Positions 18,901 to 26,782 are shown, numbered from the stretch's first letter. The stretch: DNA of 48,927 nt from a bacterium (GCA_016125085.1 WGMM01000044.1:1-48927), one strand, 5' to 3'. A program made the numbers and translations. Notes: generated from the letters alone by a model not told the origin.

Positions 18901-20628
18901 ACCTTATTCCCCGGTGCGGTGACCTGGGGCAGCGGTACCGACGGGGCTTTGCTCACCGGCCTGATTGGTGGAGCCGTCAGCACCTTGAATTCGATCGTCG
19001 GCACAACTGCTAACATCCCAGTGGAAGATTCCGTCAACGGCACTTACCTCATCCGCAGTTCTTCGAACGGCGGTGCGGTTTATGTCGGCCTGCAAACACC
19101 GCTGCCCGGTGGCGTGACCTTCGCCTCGAACGATGCGGCGACATCGAATATGAGCCCCGGCTTCGTCGCCACGCCCTTGTCCGCCGGTTCGTCCACAACA
19201 CTTCAGGCCAGTAACGACATCTCCCTTGCGAACGCATTGGCCGTCGATAATCCTTCGGGGAATGGCGGGGATCTCGTGCTACAGGCCGGCCGGTCCGTGA
19301 ACCTGAACGCCGACATCACGACCGATGACGGCAACCTGACCGTGCTGGCGAACGCCTCCGCCAGCGATGGCGTCGTCGATGCCCAGCGAGATGCCGGCAC
19401 GGGCGGTGTGTCGATCGGGCCGGGAGCCTTGATCAACGCGGGCAACGGCTCAGTCGCACTGACATCGGGAACGGCCACGGGGCTGACCAATCGCACATCG
19501 GGTGGGGTGGTCGTCGACGGCACGATCACGGCCGCTACGGTGGCGATCGTCACGTCCGATTCTGGCAGCGGTTCGCCCGACGTGGTCGTAAACGGCACAC
19601 TCAATCTGGCGGGCAATTTGTCGATCCAGTCGGAAGGCTCTGTCAGCTTTGGGCCTTCGTCGTCGGTCACGGGCGTCACGGGCGGCTCGATCGTGACTTC
19701 GAACGACCCGGTCAGCTTCGAGTCGCACTTCGTTCAGCCGCCCAGTTTTCCGTTTGCCACGGGCACAGGCTCGATCAGTTTCGCCGATGACTGGGCCGTC
19801 GGACCGCAGGTGGCGACGCTCAATACGAGCGTCGCGGCAAGCGTGGCCGGCAATTTGTCGATCGACGGCGGAATCGTTCTGGCGATGAGCGCGGGGGTCT
19901 CGGTCAGTTCGACCGGCAGTTTGACCGGTAACGGCACCTTCCTCGGGCCGGTGAGCGTGGCCGGTGGATTGGAGCCTGGTAACGGGGGCTCAGGCGCTGG
20001 CAACGGCCTTCTGAACCTCGCCACGGGGGCTCTGACCCTGGCAGGGACCACGACCGTGACCATGAACGGCACATCGAAGACGGCATTCGACAAGGTCGCC
20101 GCGATCGGCGTGAACCTTGCCGGGGCGACACTTTCGCTGGATCTTTCGTCCGCCACCTTGAACGTGGGCGATTCGATCACGCTGGTCGACAACGTCTCGG
20201 CCTCGGCCACTTCGGGCACCTTCGCCGACATGGCTCAGGGGGCTCTCTTCACGGCCAATGGCCACACGATGCAGATCAGCTACTCGGGCGGCGACGGCAA
20301 TGACGTGGTGGTGACCAAAGTCGGCGACATTACGGCCGATTTTTCGATCGCCCGCAGCGGCTTTTTCTACGTGATCGCCAGTGACACCTACCGGCAGACA
20401 ATTACGCTGACGAATGTTACGCCCACTGACAAAAAGCCCTGGACGTTCAAGTTCGTCGGTCTCCCTGCGGGAGTGTCGGTCGTCGGCGGCACACATGACG
20501 GATCGGACTGGTATCTGAATCTCGGCGACGCCTCTGTCCCGGCTGGAGGTTCGCTGGGAACCCCGGTCGAGTTCGTGGTGCCTTCGGGGAACGCGTTCAC
20601 CTACACGCTGGAAGTCATCGGCGGCTGA
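15991..20628 (+). CDS. giant exported repeat protein with LEERHLLSA motif
   Basis: A 1545-residue protein. AAGGA at 15977-15981 supports the ATG at 15991. Near the N-terminus, QFGLEERHLLSA (residues 22-32) is the 'LExRxLLSA' motif that opens many very large planctomycete surface proteins and seems to act in export. Residues 80-440 are Ser/Gly/Thr-rich beta-helix-like sequence. Residues 466-1001 are nine tandem 59-residue repeats of the type 'LVGSTASDQVG.GGVTALTN' plus 'GNYVV.S..WDNGAIVDAGA', similar to Pfam repeat families of unknown function found in large adhesins. The C-terminal part (LEPGNGGSGAGNGLLNLATG, YSGGDGNDVVVTKVG) looks autotransporter-like, followed by an Ig-like end. An adhesin or cell-envelope role is likely but not shown. 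A PEP-CTERM gene follows after 106 bases. Confidence 0.82.
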   Translation: MPQKLSRQRFGRNRRWFLPDQFGLEERHLLSAANLAGAFSQAEEVVSIRKSNRARLLEIRGTSGADTVEIGRSARGFVTLTIDGVVRSGDLRDRASFDRRLFGLRVDRLTSVRLVGDDPHDTLMLDTVLGSAARPARIQSSVVAITSPLTQLGTLRIEARSITISAAVRADSIMLSAAGLLIVEAGGSLSASRSISLNADRLVQTGNLAAPAISVSAAVLIRSGTITSPGGVVEATFTENYVATRDAAIDVSSATGTGGTIRIDGGESGHLFNSGTLRATGGTKGGEIRVSGRDVVWVGGGADVSGGTSGGLIHVGGGWQGSDATMSKARSLQVSPHTAFSADRGTLVLWSEESTTNLAAITAPGGSVEVSSKGVLNHAGRVDVGESGRFLLDPKNIVIADNVMGGVPMFELVNPTPNANDNFGASIVPLSTGNVVVTDPGDDAVATNAGAVYLYEGATGVLISTLTGSRANDGVGGGGVTALTNGNFVVRSTNCDNGTVDNAGAVTWSSGTTGVSGVVSASNSLVGSTASDVVGEGGVRTLTNGNYVVTSRFWDNGAIVDAGAVSWGNGATGVSGVVSASNSLVGSTESDLVGNGGVTALTNGNYVVGSRLWDNGAIVDAGAVSWANGTTGLTGVVSASNSLVGSTASDEVGIAVTALTNGNYVVASRFWNNGVITDAGAVTWGNGTSGMTGVVSASNSLVGTSSLDLVGIGGVKALSNGNYVVNSSLWDNGAIVDAGAATWGNGTTGMTGVVSVSNSLVGSTTSDQVGSGGITALTNGNYVVGILYWDNGAIVDAGAVAWGNGTTGTTGVVSASNSLVGSTTSDQVSFGGITALTNGNYVVASRYWDNGAATDAGAVTWGDGTTGVTGGVSDSNSLVGTSANDQVGNGGATALSNGNYVVRSSIWDNGAVVNAGAATWGDGTIGVTGVVSTSNSLVGTTASDQVGSNGVTALTNGNYVVRSMDWDNGPTLFPGAVTWGSGTDGALLTGLIGGAVSTLNSIVGTTANIPVEDSVNGTYLIRSSSNGGAVYVGLQTPLPGGVTFASNDAATSNMSPGFVATPLSAGSSTTLQASNDISLANALAVDNPSGNGGDLVLQAGRSVNLNADITTDDGNLTVLANASASDGVVDAQRDAGTGGVSIGPGALINAGNGSVALTSGTATGLTNRTSGGVVVDGTITAATVAIVTSDSGSGSPDVVVNGTLNLAGNLSIQSEGSVSFGPSSSVTGVTGGSIVTSNDPVSFESHFVQPPSFPFATGTGSISFADDWAVGPQVATLNTSVAASVAGNLSIDGGIVLAMSAGVSVSSTGSLTGNGTFLGPVSVAGGLEPGNGGSGAGNGLLNLATGALTLAGTTTVTMNGTSKTAFDKVAAIGVNLAGATLSLDLSSATLNVGDSITLVDNVSASATSGTFADMAQGALFTANGHTMQISYSGGDGNDVVVTKVGDITADFSIARSGFFYVIASDTYRQTITLTNVTPTDKKPWTFKFVGLPAGVSVVGGTHDGSDWYLNLGDASVPAGGSLGTPVEFVVPSGNAFTYTLEVIGG
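17386..18993 (+). repeat. nine tandem 177-bp coding repeats
   Basis: Nine head-to-tail units of about 177 bp (59 codons; one of 58, the last 65) lie inside the giant gene. Each carries ACGAACGGGAATTATGT-like DNA (TNGNYVV) and CTCCAACAGCCTGGTCGG-like DNA (SNSLVG). The best-matching units differ by only a few bases, so recombination between units should alter the copy number. A tenth, degenerate unit starts at about 18994. Confidence 0.88.
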
Positions 20629-20734
20629 ATTCTGACAAACCGCATCGAACCGTCCTCTCCCTGAGCGGTGATACGCCAGGGGGCGGGCCGGGTGGCTGTT
20701 TTGTCTTTTCCAAATCATCGAACGAGCATTCAGA

Positions 20735-21406
20735 ATGAGGAATCCGAATCCCATGCGACGCTTGCGAAAAACGGTACTGACGACAGCGGCGATGCTTGTC
20801 ATCGTTTTGGGAGCCACCGCCGCCCGTGCATTGGAAGTGCTGGTGACGGTCGATGCCAGCTCTGTCGCCAACTCGACACCGGGGTCACTGAATTATCAGT
20901 TCAGCGCCGGCAATCCCACGGCCCAGACGGCCCAGGTGGTTGTGAGCGATTTCTCGTCAACGGCGTTGAACCTGGGCGGAATCACTTACACCAACAGTGC
21001 CTCTGGCGGGCCGCTGCCGGCGGACGTGACGATCCTCAACAACCCGGCCGTTCTCAGCAATCGGGCCAACCAGGCCGTGACCTTCGGCGCGAGCAGCAGC
21101 ATGAGTTTTTCGCTCACGTTCACAGGCAATGCACTGACGACGCCAAGCACGGCAGATTCGACCTTTTATTTCAGCCTGCTCGATGGAAGCAACCAGTCGA
21201 TCTTCGGTGCTTATACCTTGCCGCACCTGACGATCACCATTCCGGCCAGCGGCTCAGGCGTGCCGGTGATTTCGTCGATTCCGCTGATCACGGCCGTAGT
21301 TCCCGAGCCGGGCTCGATCGGATTGACGACGATGGCCACGATGGCACTGGCCCTGGTGCTGAGCCGGAAGACGAGAAGGTGCAGAGATCGCCAGCGTGAC
21401 AGATGA
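20735..21406 (+). CDS. PEP-CTERM sorting-domain protein
   Basis: A 223-residue exported protein. An N-terminal signal peptide (LRKTVLTTAAMLVIVLGATA, then ARA) is followed by a Ser/Thr/Asn-rich beta domain without a recognised family name. The C-terminus is a typical PEP-CTERM anchor: VVPEP (PEP at 190-192), a hydrophobic helix GSIGLTTMATMALALVL, then the basic SRKTRR. Such tails are recognised and cut by an exosortase, which sends the protein to the cell surface; no exosortase gene is in the window. The ATG at 20753 (MRRLRK) is an alternative start. The gene follows the giant repeat protein by 106 bases and may share its transcript. The 295 bases after the stop carry no supported gene. Confidence 0.85.
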   Translation: MRNPNPMRRLRKTVLTTAAMLVIVLGATAARALEVLVTVDASSVANSTPGSLNYQFSAGNPTAQTAQVVVSDFSSTALNLGGITYTNSASGGPLPADVTILNNPAVLSNRANQAVTFGASSSMSFSLTFTGNALTTPSTADSTFYFSLLDGSNQSIFGAYTLPHLTITIPASGSGVPVISSIPLITAVVPEPGSIGLTTMATMALALVLSRKTRRCRDRQRDR

Positions 21407-21701
21407 TTTCGAGGTTGCATTCCCAGCTGATCAGACACCTTCGAGATGGAATGTCATGCCGTCCCGGTGGAGTCCGCCAAGTGAGGATATCCTTCCTTCT
21501 TTGACGCCATGCTCTCTGATCGATTTTCGGTCGATAACGCAACCTCCGCCGCTCACGGATCACGACTTCGACCCCTTCCAGGTTCGACCACGATCCGAAA
21601 GTCCGATAGCTAAAGAAAACCCTCGCACCTGGTCTACCCCGAAGGATAGCCCAGTACGAGGTGCGATATGAGAGAAAACGTGCTCTGTCTCTTTCGCTGG
21701 A

Positions 21702-22149
21702 TCACGCCCGCATTGCGGGGGCGCTAAGTTTGAGTTCATCGATCAGCGAACTGGCTTCACGCATCGAGAGGTCTTCGATCCGGTCCACGTCGAATCGTTC
21801 CCTAGCAATATGCAGCGGGTCGATCCGCTGGCGGAAGGACAGCGAAAAGATCGCACGCAGCTGGTTCTGCGTCGCGGTTCCGGCATGACGGCGTTGCTTC
21901 GATTGGGGGCTGTTCCTGTCGGAAACGGCCAGGGCACGGTCAGTGTTGCTGCCCACCGAGTGTGATCCAAAAACTGGTTTTTGGATTTCGTCGACCTGTC
22001 TCTCTAGCGATTCGTTCCTGCACGGCCTGGTGGCAGGCATCGTAAGCCTGACGCACTTTGCGGCGGAATCGATCGGGGTCGGTATCGATCCAGGCGTGGT
22101 CGACTTCGGAGTTATCGGTGGTTCCCTCGAGAAGGTCCAGACCGTACAT
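21702..22149 (-). pseudogene. broken element protein with ATQNQ...SLIDELK tail
   Basis: Two minus-strand frames together look like one gene. The first (from 22149) reads MYGLDLLEGTTDNSEVDHAW, then IDTDPDRFRRKVRQAYDACH. It shifts between about 22040 and 21940. The second ends ATQNQLRAIFSLSFRQRIDP, then RFDVDRIEDLSMREASSLID and ELK. This C-terminal motif ('AT..Q..AI....IRFGV...EDLS.REAS.LID.LK') is found at the ends of DNA-annealing and other replication-linked proteins of phages and plasmids. The 22-bp palindrome at 21965 lies in the overlap of the two frames, so the break and the palindrome may be connected. It is a decayed gene, and no start outside the fused region is visible. Confidence 0.6.
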
Positions 22150-23817
22150 AACTCTGTCTGCGGCTCTCACTGGCTCTTCGCCTTCGTCTCGTGGCTGCTC
22201 ATGCTCGCCGCGGTTTCGTTGTGGGCCTTGCGAATCACGGGACGTATCGAAGTCACCAGGCTCGTTTTCGTCAGCGTTTCCTTGGCCTGCATCGAAACGC
22301 CCTGGTGGTTTTCGGCTTCAACCTATTTGCTGGCTAAAGCTTGCGTGTTCGCCGTGCTTGCTGTGATCGCAGGTCCGCGGCAAGGCGATGCGAAACGTTT
22401 CGCCGGAATTGCGGCTTGCACGGCCCTGGGCATGAGCTTCTCGGCGCTGGGGCTGATGGCCGTCGTCCTGGGAGGCCTGGCCACGCTCGGCCGATTCGGC
22501 CTGAAAAATGCCACGATCGTCGATCTCGCCGCACTGGCCCGCGGTTTTCTGGCTTACCGGTCCTTCGCCCAGATCCTGGGCGGAGAGATCGTATCGACCG
22601 AAACCACCCGATTCAGCCTCCAGGGTTTCGCCTACGCCCTGGCCGTGCCCGGCGGCGTGGCGGCACCTCTGTTACTGGGTCTCGATGCCCATGCGGTCAC
22701 CGGCTGGTTTTCGTTCGTAGGCGGCATTGCCATCACGATCCTTCTGGCTGTGCTTCTTATGCGATCCCGAGGTTCGTTTTCGCTGCGGTTCGATCTGGCG
22801 ATGATGGCGATCGTTCCCTATCTGGCCATTTACCCAGCCAGGGCGGCTCTGGTTGTGTCGGGAGCATGGACTCAGCCCGATTTTCTCTACTTGTGGACTT
22901 CGCGGTATCACCTGTTCATGACGGTCGTTCTGGCCGTCGGCGTGGCTGTGGTCTTCACGAAATTCTTGGATCTCGCGACCTTTCACGGCTTCCGGATCGC
23001 ACGAGTTCCGAACGTTCTCGTCATGCTGGGTTATGCCCTTCTGCAAGGCCATAACGCGGGCCTGATGCGTCACGTCGAAAACCAGCCTGCTCAAGCTCCG
23101 ACCCTTGCCGCCCTCATGCGGCTGGAACACGTCGCCACAGCCGATGGCATTCCGATCGATCAGATCCAGCGCGTCATTCCGGCCGTACGCAGAGGCTGGA
23201 ACGCCTCGGTTCTGGAACTTCGCCCCGACCGGTTCCACCACGTCATGCTGATCGCAAGGCGGGGAAGTTCGGCAAGCATGAGCCAATCCAGGATGTCGGA
23301 TGCCGAGGCGACACGGCTGCTGATCGAACGCCTTGGTCTCCAGGACTGGCGTACGCTCAACGCCCACCGGCTGACGAACCTGGCCCCGAATGTCATTCCG
23401 AACGGCGTGAAGCCGGTCACGAAGGAACCGGTCGACTTCGCTTTCGGAAGATCCAGGCAGGTCAGCACGTACGCTTGGGAAATCGTCGAGCCGTTCGGCC
23501 ATGTCGAGTTCTCGCTGGCGGGCCTGTCCCCGTCTTCGATCGTGATTTTCCAAGACATCCATGCCGCGGGTACGGTGCACATCGAGTGGACGACCGAGGA
23601 GACGTTCGACGGTCAGCGAATCGCCGAATACGAGCCTGAGCCTGCCCGCCATCGCCCGGTGCCGGAACGGATCGTGTTTCGTCCTGCCGACTTCGTGACG
23701 GATCGTGCGATGGAACCGACCGGTTTCACCGTTCGTTTCCGGATCCGATCGACGAGACAGGGTAAGTTGAGTATAAGGCGAATTCTCGTCGGCGAAGATT
23801 CCACAAAGACCCCGTAA
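21943..23817 (+). CDS. multi-pass membrane protein, 5'-truncated and fused
   Basis: The open frame gives 624 residues, but only the part from about 22150 (SHWLFAFVSWLLMLAAVSLW) looks like protein on this strand. The first 70 codons are antisense to the broken minus-strand gene. Six to eight hydrophobic segments follow to about residue 360, then a soluble domain of about 260 residues (LEHVATADGIPIDQIQRVIP ... FTVRFRIRSTRQGKLSIRRI). The layout resembles PMT-like GT39 or related planctomycete membrane glycosyltransferases, usually with an N-terminal catalytic Asp-rich loop, which would be missing here. That assignment is weak. The gene has probably lost its natural start and may be non-functional. 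No ribosome binding site stands out at 21943. Confidence 0.55.
   Translation: MLLPTECDPKTGFWISSTCLSSDSFLHGLVAGIVSLTHFAAESIGVGIDPGVVDFGVIGGSLEKVQTVHNSVCGSHWLFAFVSWLLMLAAVSLWALRITGRIEVTRLVFVSVSLACIETPWWFSASTYLLAKACVFAVLAVIAGPRQGDAKRFAGIAACTALGMSFSALGLMAVVLGGLATLGRFGLKNATIVDLAALARGFLAYRSFAQILGGEIVSTETTRFSLQGFAYALAVPGGVAAPLLLGLDAHAVTGWFSFVGGIAITILLAVLLMRSRGSFSLRFDLAMMAIVPYLAIYPARAALVVSGAWTQPDFLYLWTSRYHLFMTVVLAVGVAVVFTKFLDLATFHGFRIARVPNVLVMLGYALLQGHNAGLMRHVENQPAQAPTLAALMRLEHVATADGIPIDQIQRVIPAVRRGWNASVLELRPDRFHHVMLIARRGSSASMSQSRMSDAEATRLLIERLGLQDWRTLNAHRLTNLAPNVIPNGVKPVTKEPVDFAFGRSRQVSTYAWEIVEPFGHVEFSLAGLSPSSIVIFQDIHAAGTVHIEWTTEETFDGQRIAEYEPEPARHRPVPERIVFRPADFVTDRAMEPTGFTVRFRIRSTRQGKLSIRRILVGEDSTKTP
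21965..21986. repeat. 22-bp palindrome, copy A
   Basis: Arms ATCCAAAAAC and GTTTTTGGAT are perfect inverted copies separated by TG. It lies exactly in the scar between the broken minus-strand element gene and the truncated membrane-protein gene. Three other copies occur at 26765, 32244 and 44584. Confidence 0.7.
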
Positions 23818-24660
23818 TCCGGTCGCAGAGATCGATCGCCACTCATGGGGTTCTGCACGCAAAGCTTTTCCAGTCAGGGCGTAAGCTGTCCAGTCGTCAG
23901 AAAAGAATCGACACGCGTCTGCGAAGAGAGTCGTGCGGGTGGCATGTCGTTTCCGGCCTTACGGAGACCTGACAGGCATACGAAGGTCCGCCAGCTGGCA
24001 GTCATCGATCCGGTGGAACACGAAATCGGTCCCGGGGACTAGGTCGGCTGAGGACAGCCCAGAACGAGCTTGAGCCGTCGTCGATCAGAAGGCTGCCTCC
24101 CCGATATTCATCTCGGACAGCAAGCTCGCAGAACGATTGAGATCAACCGGGGGCGACATAGGGCCGGGATTCGATTTCTGGCGGTTCGCAGCGCGCGATT
24201 GTCGCTCGTGAGCCCGCAACGCAGTGGCGGCCCCTTCCCGGCCCAGTAACGGTCTTGGATCGAATCGGATAATCGCGGTTCTGGATATTCAGGCTCTCTC
24301 CGACTTACAGAGAAAAGCCCCGGGCCATGCGGGCTCCGACTCATCGTGCACATGCACCCGATCATGCATCGAAAGTTTGGGGCCCGGGGGCCGGGTTCAA
24401 GACGAGCTGTAGCGGCAGGGATCGCCATGGTCTGTCGAGTGCTCAAGTTGCCGCTGGGTCGAGATTCGGTTTCGGTGAAAAAAGAACCTTCGGTTGTCCA
24501 GGGCCAACGACCGAATCCGGATCGCTCTTAGTACATCGGTCTCGTGAAGCCTGAGAGCAGTCATCGTATCCACGTTTCGGCCCTGGGGCGGATTTACGGA
24601 TATGACCGGGATCGGTGTCCGGGGGGGATTCGTTTTTGGACCGTCACTGGCGGACAGGTT
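23818..24660. other. non-coding stretch before the repeat array
   Basis: No open frame here looks like a gene on either strand. The only structure noted is a very GC-rich block at 24379-24395 (GGGGCCCGGGGGCCGGG), which recurs in inverted orientation near 25177-25198, beyond the array. The single half-site GTTTTTGGA of the dispersed palindrome occurs at about 24631. Confidence 0.4.
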
Positions 24661-25013
24661 GGGGTGAAAGAAGTTGCCGGGGGGTGAAAGAAGTTGGACC
24701 CGCCAACCTGGTGTGGGGGGTGAAAGAAGTCCGTTTTTGGTGAAAGAAGGGTGAAAGAAGTTGGACCTCAGATCGGCTCGGCCAGGGGTGAAAGAAGTTG
24801 GCCAGAAAACCCGCAAGCTAAAGTTTTAAAAAGACTTACAACTTCTTTCTTCTTTCACCCGGGGTCGCGCAAACGTTAGATATTTAACTACTACTCTCTC
24901 TTTCTATACTTCTTTCACTTCTTTCACTTCTTTCACCCCCACCCGCGCAAACCCCCTTTTGGGGTCTCATTTGTGTGCGTGCGCGAGGGGGGTGAAAGAA
25001 GTGAAAGAAGTTG
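24661..25013. repeat. GGTGAAAGAAGT array, candidate iterons/origin
   Basis: Twelve copies of GGTGAAAGAAGT, or its last-base variants, fall in 353 bases. Plus-strand copies start at 24663, 24683, 24719, 24739, 24750, 24787, 24991 and 25001. Minus-strand copies are at 24849-24859 and as a triple tandem with 9-base spacing at 24908-24937; a partial copy lies at 24841-24848. Several plus copies extend to GTGAAAGAAGTTGGACC. Between the opposite clusters lie AT-rich tracts (24826-24840, 24871-24907) in otherwise GC-rich DNA. Iterons beside an AT-rich unwinding region are the hallmark of plasmid origins, so a replication origin or a partition (centromere) site for the downstream ParB-like protein is suggested. 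No Rep protein was recognised next to it. Confidence 0.7.
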
Positions 25014-25529
25014 AGCCGACTTCGTTGGGGTACCCGACAACGAATCCCCACCATGACCTATGTCATTAAAATGGACAAGATTATCCGGGATTCGCCCGAG
25101 CCAAGTTGGACAACGGCAAGTCTTAATTGAGGTGACAGCGTCTTCGGTCTTCGACAACCAATCTTGACTGCAACAGGCCCCCCGGGCCCCCGGCCCCCAG
25201 ACATCGTACAGCCGGGGTCCGAGCCTTCATAGAGCTCAAGGCTCTTCGTTGTCGGTCACCCCAAGGCCCAGAAGAGAGCCGCGAACGATCCTCCTGCGAC
25301 CAAGGCAACGCAACGGCAGGCCCCGACCCCGTCTATGAGGCGATCACGGTCAGGCATCGCGTCTGCCATGCCGAGGTGAATCTGGCCCGAACCAGAGCCT
25401 TCAGATCCTACGCTCGAAGGCGTTTGGCGAAAACTGTCGAACGCGCTACCATGGAGTCATGGGCGTTCTTCACGAACGCTTCTCAGGGCCAGGGCGAGGA
25501 TTACCGTTTCCTACTGAAGGAGTTGCCGT
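25014..25529. other. non-coding stretch after the repeat array
   Basis: No supported gene. It contains the inverted partner of the GC-rich block (CCCCCCGGGCCCCC around 25177-25190) and the ribosome binding site GAAGGAG at 25516-25522 for the next gene. The leader from about 25375 is open in several frames, but without convincing protein. Confidence 0.4.
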
Positions 25530-26321
25530 GTGAATTACCGGGTCATCGAACTCGAACCGCTTCCCGAAGGCATCTCTGCCGAACAGCTGCACAACGCGAT
25601 CGAACGTCGGAGAGGCGTACACGAACTCAAAACCGAGGCTGCGACGTGTTTACGTGGCATGACAGCCTACGAAGCACCGGGCTCGATCCCGCTGCGGTCC
25701 TACTACGAGTACCTCGGCGAGGAGCTTGCGGCTGCCCGCCGCTCACACGAATTCGTGCGGCGGACCCTGCTCGAACAGGTCCTACTGAGCAAACACGCGA
25801 TCGCGGATCTGCATCTGCGGCTCTCGATGGCCAATTCGGTCGAGGCCACCGATGCCTACTCCACCGCCCTGGCCCGGCTACAAAGCGGGCTGCTGCGGAG
25901 CCTGCAGAGCCTTGCCGAACTGCCCCTGGACCCGGATTACGTGGAACCTGAGGGCAATTTCCAGACCGAACGACAATTCATCGAGCAACATCTTGTCACA
26001 CCGGGATCAGCAATCGAACCAGAAACCAAGAAGGACGAGGAGAATAACGGAGATGGCGACACCAGAGTGGCAAGTAACGCGACCGGACGCCCCGAACCAG
26101 CAGTTGAAACCGAAGAACCCTCGCCGGGTCGAAGCCGGACGGCGGAACCGTCAACTTCGCCGTGGTCTCACCGATTCGGGCCGCCAGAGGCTCCAGGAGG
26201 CGGCTTTGCGGGGCCGGCCATGGGAATGCTCCACCGGCCCGAAGACGCCGCAGGGCAAAGCCCAGGTCGCGAAAAATGGGTTTCGCGGCAGGACCGTGTC
26301 CCGGCGGGCACTACAGCGTGA
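25530..26321 (+). CDS. hypothetical helical protein of plasmid-like element
   Basis: A 263-residue open frame starting with GTG at 25530, with a strong GAAGGAG 8 bases before it. Residues 1-175 look like a real helical protein (MNYRVIELEPLPEGISAEQL, RRTLLEQVLLSKHAIADLHL, TALARLQSGLLRSLQSLAEL). From about residue 175 (26053 on) the frame overlaps the next gene entirely and turns rich in Pro, Gly and Arg. That part may be an overprinted tail, or the true stop may have been lost by a frameshift. No known family was recognised. It is first in a run of same-strand genes after the repeat array, so it is likely part of the same element. Confidence 0.6.
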   Translation: MNYRVIELEPLPEGISAEQLHNAIERRRGVHELKTEAATCLRGMTAYEAPGSIPLRSYYEYLGEELAAARRSHEFVRRTLLEQVLLSKHAIADLHLRLSMANSVEATDAYSTALARLQSGLLRSLQSLAELPLDPDYVEPEGNFQTERQFIEQHLVTPGSAIEPETKKDEENNGDGDTRVASNATGRPEPAVETEEPSPGRSRTAEPSTSPWSHRFGPPEAPGGGFAGPAMGMLHRPEDAAGQSPGREKWVSRQDRVPAGTTA

Positions 26322-26394
26322 ACTGAAGCCGTTCAACCAGCTGATCGCCGATATACAGAAGCGGCTTCGTGATCTCCGCAGCTATGCCATTTGA
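26053..26394 (+). CDS. small basic protein, planctomycete 'STGPKTPQGKA' type
   Basis: A 113-residue basic protein starting MATPEWQVTRPDAPNQQLKP, with GGAG at 26049-26052 very close to the ATG. It overlaps the previous frame by 269 bases in another phase. The core RRGLTDSGRQRLQEAALRGR, then PWECSTGPKTPQGKAQVAKN and G, is a short motif seen in many small planctomycete and proteobacterial proteins of mobile elements ('LT..GR.RLR.AAL...PW..STGP.TPEGKA...NG'). Its function is unknown; its basic, repeat-like composition suggests nucleic acid binding. The helical tail (ELKPFNQLIADIQKRLRDLR) may form a coil. Confidence 0.68.
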   Translation: MATPEWQVTRPDAPNQQLKPKNPRRVEAGRRNRQLRRGLTDSGRQRLQEAALRGRPWECSTGPKTPQGKAQVAKNGFRGRTVSRRALQRELKPFNQLIADIQKRLRDLRSYAI

Positions 26395-26764
26395 TCCGAT
26401 CCGGCCTGCGGCTGACCTGGCTGACGATTCGTAGCCCGGCATGGAAAGATGCTCTGCCTGTGGTCAGCCAGGCCCAGCACGATCGCCAGGGGCGGCGGTA
26501 ATCGTTGTCCGGAGTAGATCCGACCTGACAGAGAAGGCTACTCAACTTGCGAGCCTGATGCGTCTGCCGATGGAACCGGGCCGTGGTCGTCAAGGAAGTA
26601 CGATCACGGCCTTGATCATTCGAAACCAGCGTATTTATCGAAGGGACAGAATGGTGTCGGTATCATTCGGAATTATTTCGAATGTGCGTGACTGTGCGCG
26701 AATGAACCGCACTGCAGTATGACCTGAGCGAACGTCATGGTTCGAAACCTCCGAAATTGCGTCG

Positions 26765-26782
26765 CCAAAAACCAGTTTTTAA
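26765..26782. repeat. 22-bp palindrome, degenerate copy B
   Basis: CCAAAAAC and GTTTTTAA flank CA. The left arm matches the consensus, while the right arm has lost its GGAT end. It lies in the non-coding stretch before the ParB-like gene. Confidence 0.5.

Noticed and set aside
17386..18993. CRISPR-like reading of the regular repeats
   Set aside because: The units are contiguous 177-bp coding repeats in frame, with no short repeat-spacer pattern. No CRISPR array or cas gene was seen in the window.
21965..21986. The dispersed palindrome as an ordinary rho-independent terminator
   Set aside because: The stem is AT-rich with almost no loop and no separate U-tract; its placement in a gene scar and in non-coding DNA does not fit gene ends consistently.
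22672..23862. 396-codon minus-strand frame
   Set aside because: It is antisense to hydrophobic segments of the membrane protein and reads as Arg/His-rich shadow sequence.
24108..24446. 112-codon minus-strand frame in the region before the repeat array
   Set aside because: Arg/Pro/Cys-rich composition typical of chance frames in GC-rich DNA; no motif.
26739..26751. GGTTCGAAACC string resembling a tRNA T-arm
   Set aside because: No acceptor stem, anticodon arm or D-arm of a tRNA can be drawn around it on either strand.
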